Below are positions 34,122-45,200 of a stretch of 64,000 bases of DNA, piece after piece. This DNA comes from Doris montereyensis. Lineage: Eukaryota; Mollusca; Gastropoda; Nudibranchia; Dorididae. Below the pieces are notes generated by a model that worked only from the letters and a program-made list of their open reading frames with translations, was not told the DNA's origin and made no database searches. The DNA lies in the NCBI GenBank assembly GCA_037039925.1, contig JAXRKP010000470.1, positions 65,001-129,000 of the forward strand. The letters are read 5' to 3'. Each line of letters opens with the position of its first letter. Within the stretch, counting starts at the first letter, position 1. The translations under genes and the position numbers were made by a program.

Positions 34122-35590
34122 CTAAATAATTTCATAATAACAAAGAGAAACTTAGGAATGAGCCGTGAAGAACATGAATCAAATCAAACAAAAGGATTAT
34201 ATTAAAATTAATGAAAATGTATTTTACCATGTTGAGCTACTTTCTGTCTCTCTGTCTTTGGATGTGTAATTTAACAATGACAGTTAACTCAGACATGAAC
34301 AATTGTTAAAGGTCAAGGCCATAAATGAGGTTAAGCCATAGAGTACGTTGATATATTTAATATATTATAATATAAGATGACTTCATTTTTTCCATAGGTG
34401 TCCAGGAAAAGGTCAACTTAAAATTTTCTACATGAATGGAACGATCCTTCCTGGGAAATGAAACAGCCCCATGCTGCCAATAAAACCCTGGGAAAAGCAT
34501 ATATACATGTGCTGCCAAACAAAACCCAAAAATCTGACATGGATATATTTAAACAATTTCATAAGCTCAATGAAGAAAAAGTTCAATTTAAATTGTAATT
34601 GAACAGCTTTTTATTTCTGTTATAGGTCATTGAAGTGGAATGATATCAAAATGACATTAAAAGTTCTGTTTTAGATTATTTATAGTTCATAATTTTTTAC
34701 CACCAGACCTCCATATATGCCATTGTATTTCTTCTACCCGATCTATATGACCCAAGCATGAAAAGTTTGACGCATAGCTAACTTTGCAACCTTGCTGAAC
34801 ACCCTGGGTGCATAATACACATAAAACACACATACACACACACACATCCGTGCACACCCCCATCTTCTATCCGAGACACGATGATACTATTCATATATAT
34901 GTATACATGTAAAAGAATAAAATCATCTGTGTGCTAACATTTTGGTGGTTTTGAGAAAAATGAAGGAAACTCTTTGGCCTGACCTCAGCCAGTGATATAC
35001 ATACACCGTGTAGGACAAAATGATACGTCAGTGATAACTCAGGAATACCTCAACGCATTTTATCCTCATTCATTTTTGACTGATAGATCATAGAATGAGG
35101 AGTGAAAATAAATCATTTTCATTCTGGCCTCAGTAAGACCTAGTTAGACTATACATTAGCACACTGCCGGAAAAAAACCCAATTTTGTGCGAATAGTTAG
35201 AGAAAAAGAGCGTATGTTATGATCCATCAATTTAAACATGAATTACATAGATAATTCGTTTACAGACTGTCATTGGTGATAGGTTGACTCTCAATCAAAA
35301 CCTATCAAATTTGACTTATAAATGTTTTGGGAGCAAAACGCATTTTCTTCAAAGTTAACAATTTACAGTAGTAACAAAATATACACAGGCACTTATCTAA
35401 CATGCTACAACAGTGAGTATAAATCTGGTGTCATATCTGTGACATACGATGGACTTTGTTTCTTTTTAGCAAAACCCTGTGCACCATGGTGGTGATCTCG
35501 CAAAACTGACAGTAGGTTCCTTTCATGACGGTGATTTTCCTTCAAATCGTGTGCTAGATCCGATTTCGTGTCTAGAGTGGATAATAATTA
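34122..35590. other. Intron 1 of the left-arm OSTM1 copy, unique part
   Basis: AT-rich intron with no nested ORF. A short (CA)n lies at about 34,830. No RNA gene was recognised. Confidence 0.5.
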
Positions 35591-35594
35591 CATA

Positions 35595-35896
35595 TTTTTA
35601 AAATTTGATTTTACCCACATCCACAACTAGTGAAATTCGGGCTTTGGCTGGATTTTTAATTTTGCCCAGATATTCCTGTAAACAGCGAAGGGATCTTCAA
35701 AGTAGACAGAGAGTTGTGATATCCACACGGGGCCTCTTGTTATGATCCATCTTCAATAAGACTAGGTCTGGATCTACCTACCTGGACAGGGGGGGGGGGG
35801 TTGGGTTTTACTTAAAAAAAAAGGGCAGGAAATTTCTAAACTGTCTCGGCTTGAATCCACAACCTTTTGGTTGAGAGGCTAACACCACCGCCCATT

Positions 35897-35933
<37 letters not shown>

Positions 35934-35935
35934 GA
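35595..35935 (+). mobile_element. R1 element and (TA)n tract, left arm
   Basis: R1 copy with CCCACATCCACAACTAG, AATAAGACTAGGTCTGGATC and CACAACCTTTTGGTTGAGAG, followed by a (TA)n tract at 35,899-35,931. The right arm has the mirrored pair (TA tract 42,232-42,265, R1 42,310-42,580), so both predate the duplication. Confidence 0.75.
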
Positions 35936-36725
35936 CAAGAACATCCTGACTTCAATCTTAAAAAATACTGTATAAGTATAAAACTAATATATATATCGGT
36001 ACATATTATATGATAACAAATGTATCAGTTTTACATAGCACCTTGAATTATTAGACATTTTTGTTTTCTTTAAAACTAGATAGTAATCAGAAGGAAAAAA
36101 TACTTACAACAAAGTTGCTATATGTAACTGATGTTAATTGATGTTCAACGATGCATTCATTACATATTCTAAAGGGTCTTGAGTGTTTCAACTCACAGTC
36201 CGTAAATTCTCCTGCATAATGAATGTAAGCCTTATAATATGCCTGGCATTTTTCTATGATAGCACTCTCGTTGTATGTGCCGTTACGGCTGGTGTTTTGC
36301 GGAAATATTGCTCCTGGTGAACACTGTGCAGGAAAACTGTAACTCACATTCAGTCCAGATGCAAGATTCTGATCCCATGCTACACCACAGTACATGAGGC
36401 ACATGAGGAAAAGGACGATATCAAAATCTGAGTTCATCATTTTGCTCTTGATTTTCTTTCTACTCTGACTTTAATGAGCAAGCTTAAAATCTACTGATCT
36501 TAATCTAAATCTACAAAAATATGGAATCTACTTGTTCACTGTGGGCAGGAAGACCTTTTGAAGGTAGATCAATATCCTTATAGTTGACCACCTTCTTTAT
36601 GTTCACTACGAAATCCCACAATGCTTCAACATATACTTGGTTGTGTAGTAAAAAGAAAAAGTCACTAAAATAACATTATTTCTTTTGAAACAATTTTTGA
36701 TCTCTTTCATGACATGCTGGATGCA

Positions 36726-36735
36726 CCTGAGGAAG
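36726..36735 (-). promoter_or_regulatory. Conserved 3' splice site of an upstream non-coding exon, left copy
   Basis: In gene orientation CTTCCTTCCTCAG precedes GTGCATCCAGCATGTCATGA. The right arm has the mirrored CTCTCCTCAG and GAGCGTCAAGCATGTCATGA (41,545). Conservation of a polypyrimidine-AG at both places supports a spliced 5' UTR. Confidence 0.5.
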
Positions 36736-37659
36736 GAAGAAGAAAATAAGAAAATTCACTGTCTAGCAAATAAAAATAAGAGAAGTTTTATAGACTTATT
36801 TCAGAATAATCAAACCTCAGGGATGTAAAGCAACTAATGAAATAAAGACACGCTATTGCTAAAACCAATCTTTCGTGATAAACCCATGAAAACCAAAATA
36901 ATAAAAAAGAACATTATATTATATATTATACTGCTTTAGAGGCCATTTACTTTTAAATGATCAACAAGTAGTAATACTGTACGATTCATAGCTGCCAACC
37001 TTTTCACGTGAAAAAACAGACTCAACAAAAGCAAATCAACTCAACCTCCAACGCCCCACAATATTACAGAAAACATTGATTATTTTCTTTAAAATTATGA
37101 AGTGACTATTCGTCATTATGACGAACATCTGAGAGAAAAATGCTATTTGTCGATAGTTTTGAATCTATTTTATTGCCAATGACGGTTGACGATTTTGACT
37201 ATCGCTTTGGTAATCGAGTACTCTCTCGCGGTAAGCTCATCATTTTATTTTCCTCATTCATTAATTGATTTCCGAGCTGACCGCTTCACCAGTGACAACG
37301 TCCGTCAATCTTGCCACAGGGTCCACTTTTACAACGATTTCTTACAGGAAATCTAGACATTAGCTCTAGATCTAAGTACTTCGCAAGACATAAATACAGA
37401 GGGAAGGACAGAAACACAAGACCAAGAAAGACAAGTAGAAGGAGAGTGACACACATACATGTGCAAGATACAAAGAGAGAGACACACACACATACATATC
37501 TTCAGATCAAATCACACATGCCCCATAGATCTTGACTTAATGTTTAATCATGACACAAGACCAAGAAAGATAGAAGGAGATAGAGATACACGTGACACAA
37601 GACAGAGAGAAAGGATAAGGCCAAGAAAGATAGGAGGAGAGAGACACACCATATACACA

Positions 37660-38155
<496 letters not shown>

Positions 38156-39700
38156 AGAAATTGTGTGTATTGTACTGTATGTTCCCACCGGGAAAGAAAT
38201 GGCCTGCTGGGGGATACACAATGTACAGTCAGTGAGCCTGCATCATACGAACTATAAGTCCAGTTTTATCTTCATCTTTATTCACACTCAGTTTCATTTA
38301 AATTCACACTAAGCTTTATCATTCCTATTTACATTCAGTTTCATCATCGACATCCATACTCCGTTTCATCATTGGCATTCAGTTTCACCCTTCATACTCA
38401 GTTTCACCATCACCACCAGCATAGATGCTGGAATCTATTTTCAGACATACATGGTTTTGCGAGTGTTAAAAACTAGACCCAATGGGGATAGTGGATATAA
38501 TATATATTATACCGATTGCTTATTTATATGATTGTTATACAGGTGTCTATTGGTTTTTGTGCCACGGAATCCTAACTAGACTAAGCATAGGGGCTCCCTA
38601 CTGTTAAAAAGCGAAATATCACGGTCTCAGAGTAAGACAGAGTAAAGGGGACCAAGGAGCATGGGCCTTGTGGAGCCCAATCAGTGGAGAAAGAATGAGA
38701 GAGCCTACAGTGATCGCACTCGGCACCGCCAATGTTTCATGCCACACTCTTTCCTGAGGCTAGCAGTGGAGAGGGGATTATGGTAGATCTACGTCACAGT
38801 CAGTTGGCTTGAAGGAGAGATCGCACTGTGTGTTTTTCGAGTGAGTTGAGTCCGAGATAAACCATGAATAGTATAATATTTTTTAAATTTTGTAATAAAG
38901 CTTAAGTGTGATAATGCTGACTAGCTACCGTAAATCAAACCTCCGGCAGCCCTACCATTCCCAAACCAAGGACTTCACAGCAGTTTTCACATGGGTTCAG
39001 TGTGTGTGTTATATTAGGCCCAGACGGGTGTAAGTGTAAACGTCTGTACAACTGGTCAGGTCTGTTTCAAGTTTTGATGTGTCCGAATTCTCTTTATTTC
39101 AATAAAAGTTTTTTTCAATTTAAACAATAAAAATAAATGTTGCATGTTCCATACTTCAATGACTATTCTAGATCTAAAAAAAATTTGTTGTGATAATGTT
39201 GTCTTCTAGTCGGTGGTCGTACTGCTATTTGTCACCAATGTCGTTAGATTGATGTTAGTTAGAGTAGAGCAGCGTTGAGTATTGATGAAATTTAAAGGAA
39301 ACTTTAGACATTCCATTACATCAATTAATGAAAATGCTCAGTTCTAACAAATGAGTCAAATCGTATATATTTTTTTTTATTACAAGATGGACAGTCTTTA
39401 GAACTAGATCTAGATCTAGAATAGGATCTAGATTCTAGCTTATAATAAAAACGCCATGCCATTGTAATCATTCATAGTAAATGATATATTGAGACAAAAA
39501 GTAAATAGATTTCTATGTACCTTTCTTTACTTCTAATTCTAGTCCTTAAGTAGCCATGAGAAAAACAAATTAGGACAAGATCTGAATTTATAGATTCTAT
39601 CTCGAGATCTAACCATGAAAAATACAGCACACGTGTATAGATTTCTAGATCTTGACCACTCTAGATTAGTAACATTGAGATCTGAAAAAGATCTAGATTA
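38156..39700. other. Left-arm-specific block near the palindrome centre
   Basis: Not matched in the right arm as far as can be seen. 38,280-38,410 has tandem TTCA(T/C)-rich words (CAGTTTCATC, ACTCAGTTTCACC). 38,570-38,900 is a more GC-rich stretch with CCACACTCTTTCCTGAGGCT and an AATAAAG near 38,890; an LTR fragment is possible but unproven. Scattered AGATCT words occur from 39,400 on. Confidence 0.45.
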
Positions 39701-39790
39701 GTCTAAAGCAAGCTAGATCTAGATCTGGATTCAAATCTAAAGCTTCAGAAATCTATATAGATCTAGATCTTTATCTAGATCTAGATTCTA
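39402..39790. repeat. AGATCT-rich low-complexity cluster, left side of centre
   Basis: Many overlapping palindromic AGATCTAGATCT words at about 39,405-39,430, 39,650-39,725 and 39,755-39,790. The right side has the mirror image at 40,310-40,420. Confidence 0.85.
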
Positions 39791-39796
39791 GTTATT

Positions 39797-39990
39797 TGGC
39801 AACAAATCAAACATGCTGTCTTTCCTTAAAAAAGGATTACCTTTCAAATCGTTGGTGTCGCTCCGTATCATTTCAGTCTTCTTTCTTTTGTGTACAAAAA
39901 TTGTGTTGATCATGTGACAAAACGATGAAATCGAAAGAAGAAAATCCGATATAAAAAGTTCGAATGGCTACTTTGGTTATGGCAATGTTT
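39797..39990 (-). promoter_or_regulatory. Inner palindrome arm, putative promoter and 5' exon of the left OSTM1 copy
   Basis: The reverse complement matches 40,110-40,305 (AAACATGCTGTCTTTC, TCAAATCGTTGG, AATCGAAAG, TTCGAATG are shared). In gene orientation CCAACGATTTGAAAG is followed by GTAATCC, a plausible 5' splice site at 39,840. An E-box ATCATGTGAC lies at 39,909-39,918. A leftward transcription start within this arm is inferred. Confidence 0.5.
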
Positions 39991-40109
39991 TTGACATTCT
40001 ATTGAGTAGTGTTCAGTGTTCATTCCGCTCAGGCGCCAAGCTGCACATTGTAACAATCCGATTGGTGTCTATTTCCAGTGACAAGAATTTTCTCGCATTA
40101 GAATGTAAA

Positions 40110-40305
40110 AAGTCAAGATATGGTAGTCATTCGAAGTTCGTCTTTCGGATTGTTGTATACTTTCGATTCCATCGTCGTCACGTGAGCAATACAATTGTGT
40201 ACAAGATCGGTGAGGAAGAGCACGGAAATGAAAGAATGGAACCAACGATTTGAAGGGGTAATAAGTTTTACTGAAAGACAGCATGTTTGATCTGTTGTCA
40301 ATTTT
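40110..40305 (+). promoter_or_regulatory. Inner palindrome arm, putative promoter and 5' exon of the right OSTM1 copy
   Basis: Mirror of 39,797-39,990. Contains GTCACGTGAG (40,177-40,186), which is nine of ten bases of the vertebrate CLEAR element (GTCACGTGAC) bound by TFEB-type factors at lysosomal genes. Vertebrate OSTM1 encodes a lysosomal protein, so the motif is apt. CCAACGATTTGAAGG is followed by GGTAATA, a possible donor at 40,258, pairing with the acceptor before 41,545. Function is inferred. Confidence 0.5.
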
Positions 40306-41350
40306 AACTAGATCTAGAAGAGCTAGATATAAATCTCTGTAGCATTAAATTTTAATGCAGATTTAGATCTAGCTCTAAATCTATCTAGATCTAGAACTAA
40401 AATCTAAATCAGAGGATCTAAATTGGGCCTGGATATAGTGATATAGATTAAAGGAAGTGGTTATTCGGACCCGGGTCCCAATAAACACCCACACTGTTCG
40501 GACATGCTAGTCCTATTAGGACACAGACTATTTATGTAAAATGACGTCATATCCTAACCTAAACTGTGCATGCCCAGAACAATATTATTAGATCTATTGT
40601 TTAAGTGCCGATACCACCCATGTCCCAAAATCCAATAACTTTCCCGGTAGCCTACTCCATAACATTAATAACGTAGTGTAGCACCTACTGGGATATTCAC
40701 CTATTAAAAAATATTTAAAATGGGTAATAAAAATCGCGACCCGTGCTCCCGAAAATGAGTTCACCGGAAAATATGAAAGGTTTCCGTTTACTTTTTTTTC
40801 CGAACGAAATATGACCGCAAGAGATAGAAGTCGACTTCGCTCAAGGCCGTCAAGATGGCCTTACTTCGCTACGATGGAAACTGAAATTACGTGTCTTCAA
40901 CTTCAATTCTCTAAAATATATTTTTAGACAGATTCTAGATCTGTGTGTCCCAATAAAAACCTGGGCTAGATTTTTTTAAAAACAAGCGTTTTTGCAATCT
41001 ATAAATAAACTATGAAGATAAAATCATAATGCACCATTGTCTCCGCGTATACTTAAATATTAATATATTACATTAAAAGATGAGTTACAAGTTATTATAC
41101 ATACTCACTGATACAGACGATACGTGTTTTAGACCTACACATGGTATATACAAGTGCACATCTATATGATGTATACAAGTTTACATTCTTGTCTCTTCTC
41201 CTCTCCTGTCTAATTTGTTAGTCTACGAAACAAAAACTGTCAGGAAACACCCGCAATTCATACAGCAGCGTTTGACAAAAAACAGCCTATCGTAAGCACG
41301 AGTAGAAGCGATTGGCACTCGAATGGTTTTTAATAGACACTAATGCAGTA
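40306..41350. other. Right-side 5' intron or upstream region
   Basis: AGATCT cluster at 40,310-40,420, then unique sequence. It includes a GC-richer patch at 40,790-40,880 with CAAGATGGCC (a YY1-like word). No ORF with coding character was found. Confidence 0.4.
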
Positions 41351-41831
41351 TAATAAATATTTTATTTTGGTAAGTTTGTGCCTTCATTTTTTCATGAAAG
41401 ATTAATGTTTTTGGCAATGTTATTATATGTCTTTATTTCCTTTCATCCCACGGGTTTAATTATTCTGAATTAGGCCTTAACTTCTATTATACTTGCTTGA
41501 TCAAGAGTGAAAAGAAATTTATTGTTTTCTTTTTCTCTCCTCAGGAGCGTCAAGCATGTCATGATAGAAGATCAAAATTGTTTCAAAAGCAAGGAGATTA
41601 TTCTAGTGACTTCTTTTTTACTACTTCAAGTGCATGTTTTAGGTTTCATGTGATTTCATCCCAACTCATTTTTCTGCCTACAGCGAACAAGTAGATTCCC
41701 TATTCTGTAGATATAGATTAATAATAAGATCAATAGGTACTAAGCTGCCTTGTTAAAGTGGAAGAAAGAAGAAATCAAGGGCAAAATGATGAACTCAGAT
41801 TTTGCTATCAGTCTTTTTCCTCATCTGCCTC

Positions 41832-42225
41832 ATGTACTGTGGTGTAGCACGGGATCAGAATCTTGCATCGGGACTGACCGTCAATTACAATTTTGCTGCA
41901 CAGTGTTCACCAGGAGCAATATTTCCGCAAAACACTAGCCGTCACGGCACATACAACGAGAGTGCTATCATAGAAAAATGCCAGGCGTTTTATAAGGCTT
42001 ACATTCATTATGCAGGAGAATTTACAAGCTGTGAACTGGAACACTCAAGACCCTTTAGAATATGTAACGAGTGCGTTGTTGAACATGAGTTAGCATCTGT
42101 TACATATAACAACTTTGTTGTAAGTATTTTTTTCATCTGATTACTTTTTAGTTTTAAAGAAACCAAATGTTTTATGATTCAAAGAAATGTGTAGATATTA
42201 TGCATTTGTCATTTAAGTACTGGTA

Positions 42226-42267
<42 letters not shown>

Positions 42268-45200
42268 TGTATAGAGAGCTGTTATTAAAGATCACACTCA
42301 GGGTTTGATTGTAATGCAAGGGGAAGGTGGCCCAGAGGCATGGTGTCAGCCTCTCAACCCAAAGCCCAGATGTGTGAACAATTTTCTCTTCTTTTGAGCC
42401 GAATCCACACACACGCAAACCTCCCCCCTCCCCCCTTCTGGTCCAAGAAGGTGGACCAACACCCGTGTCCACATCACACCACTCTGGGCACGTCCCATGG
42501 CTGTTTACAGGACCGTGCAGGCAAAGTTAAAAATCTTTCCAAAATACCCGAAATCACCTTAGTTGTGGTTGTGCGTAACTTAGAGTCAAGAAGTCTATCA
42601 AATGCACTCTGAAACACAAGGTCAGATCTTGAGGGATACGAGTAGCAAGGAAATTACTCTCATGAAAGGAAAGGAACTGACTATCAATTTTATGAGATCA
42701 CAGTCAAGGCGGACAGGGTTTATCTCAAGTCACTTTTTGGCTTGCAGCATGTCAAAATATATGTATCTTTTTTTTTAATTTACTTGGCAAGTTGTAAACT
42801 TTGAAACGTTGAACTTTGCTTCCAAAATTGAGGTCGAATTTGATGAATTTTGGTTGAGCGGGACGAAGAGTCTAACAAGCCAACCTATCATCGACAACAG
42901 TCTGTAAACAAATTGTTTATGACATGCATTTCCAAGTATTTTAATATTCTTTTGTTTTGATGCATGTTCTTCACGTTGCATTCCTACGTCTCTCTTTGTT
43001 ATAAAATTGTTTAGACTGATCAAGATCTTCGAGATTGTCGCATCAAGTACATGAGGGAAGACCGGGTTCAGATCATTCCGTCTATGCAAGCCTACATTGA
43101 TAGTGTTTGGTCTGATGCTGCCTGTGCAGGTGATTAATTTTCTAGTTTATAATATAGTGTTGTTTCATTGTTATTTATTTCATCAAGAAGATCTTGTTAG
43201 TGCGAATCAGGTTTTGAATAGATTTATAATAGAAACGCAACAGTGGTGGGATTGCACAACAAGAAATTGGGAAACAAATGAAAAGCGTGTCAGCTCTTGA
43301 GACAATGTTAATGGATGTTTTTCCTTTGCTTGCTTTGTTGAACAAACCAAAATTTTACTGAAGAGATTTTACAACTCTAAGGGAAAACAATTTTAAAGAA
43401 TGAAAAATCAAGAGTGACTTGGGGTTGGGGAGGGGGTGTCTTAGAATGAAGTTGTCATCTTTATTTTGCAGTGGCTCATGTTTTAGATTTGTCAAACTTT
43501 ACTTTTTAAATTTTTTTCCGATCTTTAAGTTTGTTGAGGAACGTGTTTATGAGTTTATAACTTTGATTTTCCAGCTTGCACACAAGATGTTCAAATTCAC
43601 AGCTGTTCAGGAAATGTGAATTACACCATACCAGATGGAATTGTGCACTTCATGGCCCGTTTTAAGAATTTATCGCTGTGTCTGAACATGTCTTTGGAGG
43701 TAAGAATGGATGCTCTGATTTAATGCCTAACTGTCTTTAAAATGACTTGCCTCATAATTCATAGAGTATTGGATTAGGAATTGAATTGCTCAAGTAGCAC
43801 TGCTTTTGCTTTTGTTTAAATTTCCCCTGCTTTTCCTTACTGAATAATCATAGGACACTTACATTCTGATGAGGGAAGGGATTGAACATTTATCAGATGC
43901 CATGTACGCGTCCAAAATTAGGGAGCAATCTATCAAGTCCTGTATACTTGAAGGGGAAATTTTAATTTTAATTTATTTATAAAATGGAGTAAGGAAAGAG
44001 TGAAGTGTGAGGTTGAGGGATTGTGTGTGTGTGTTTCACAATTTTACACCCTTTTCTTTTTATGTTGTGAAGGAAATATTTAGAATGTGCATGGGAAGGA
44101 CAGGATTAGAGGTGAACACGTTTTTCTGCATTTTAGAAATGTTTCTAAGTTTGTTTGAAAGCAGGGGGAAAGGGGTGCTATTTATTTAATCAGTTTAATA
44201 CACAACCTAATAATGATGATACAAGTAGATAGATCATCACTATCATCATCATACCTTGTATTCCCTTGTGAGGTGACGGCCGTCAACAAGAGATTTTCAG
44301 TGATCCCTCTTCCTTCCCATCTCCTTCATGTCTGTACCCAGTTGTCTCCTACATGCTCTGTGTTTTCCCCCGTGGGCAGTTGGTGAGCTGTTCTGGCAGC
44401 TCCTACTTCTTTCCTCTCACTCATTCACTTCTCCTCCATCTTGTTATGGCCTCTTAATTCACCCTGAGATCACTGCGTACGATTGGTGGAGGGCTAAATT
44501 TCAATCTAACTGTGTTTTTCCCCTCTTTCTGTGGCCCTTCAGATTCCATGATAACGCCTGTCGGGTGAACGTTAGAAAGGTAAGCCAAATGACTTTTGCA
44601 TTTGGTTTGGCTTGCCCTCTTCAACCTTTTCCACTCTTGTCGTCAGTTATTTAGTAAAATATATAACTGTAAGACTACGCAAAAACAAGAACAGCATTTG
44701 TTAATGGTAATGACGGACCTGTACCAATTTGAAAACCTGGCCATCCATGGCTGGCCTGTCAGTGGGTGGTTGGTGGGCGCCACTGATAAGTCCTACTTTT
44801 ATTTCTCTCTATTACTTAGCTTTCATCTTGCTATTTCTTCTCAATTCAGCTTGAAATCATCACCACATAGTGTGGATGGGGTAGTTTCAATGAAACAAAC
44901 AACCTGGTCAGTCATACTTTTTCTGTGCCTCCCTTAGGACACCGGCATCAAAATATGGCAATTCCATGTGGCAGATGGCAAAACGAACACGTCCATATGC
45001 ACCCAATGCTTAGAGGAGTACGTTGATTTGAATGACCATTATGAACACATTTCTGACTCCATGGATGGGAACACCTGTATGGACATTGTTGATAGAGTAA
45101 GTCTGATATTGCATACACATTGTTGATAGAGTATGTCTGATATTCCATACACATTGTTGATAGAGTAAGTCTGATATTGCATACACATTGTTGATTATAG

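Larger units (their letters stand above)
29644..36440 (-). pseudogene. OSTM1: OSTM1-like gene, left-arm copy with indels in exons 2-5
   Basis: Reverse-strand exons: 36,440-36,108 (start and signal peptide, GDC..HSRPFRICNEC-type block reading DCELKHSRPFRICNEC), 34,121-34,007, 33,648-33,523, 32,194-32,037, 30,636-30,471 and 29,738-29,644 (stop). Splice sites are GT-AG and match the right-arm copy. Exon 1 is fully open, with a hydrophobic N-terminus DIVLFLMCLMYC. Against the right-arm copy, exon 2 gains one base near its start and loses one near its end (with a TGA in the shifted frame). Exon 3 is 126 instead of 125 bp, exon 4 is 158 instead of 159 bp, and exon 5 has a loss followed by a compensating gain that removes most of the membrane segment. 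Exon 6 is open. No full-length protein can be made as the sequence stands. A pseudogene is most likely; several independent one-base assembly errors are the alternative. Confidence 0.82.

Noticed and set aside
38480..39000. Solo LTR or a gene fragment
   Set aside because: There is a GC-richer patch and an AATAAAG word, but clear terminal repeats, a TATA box and target-site duplication are lacking.
40002..40253. 83-codon frame at the palindrome centre
   Set aside because: It overlaps the mirrored promoter and 5' exon region. The mirrored sequence on the left does not keep it open.
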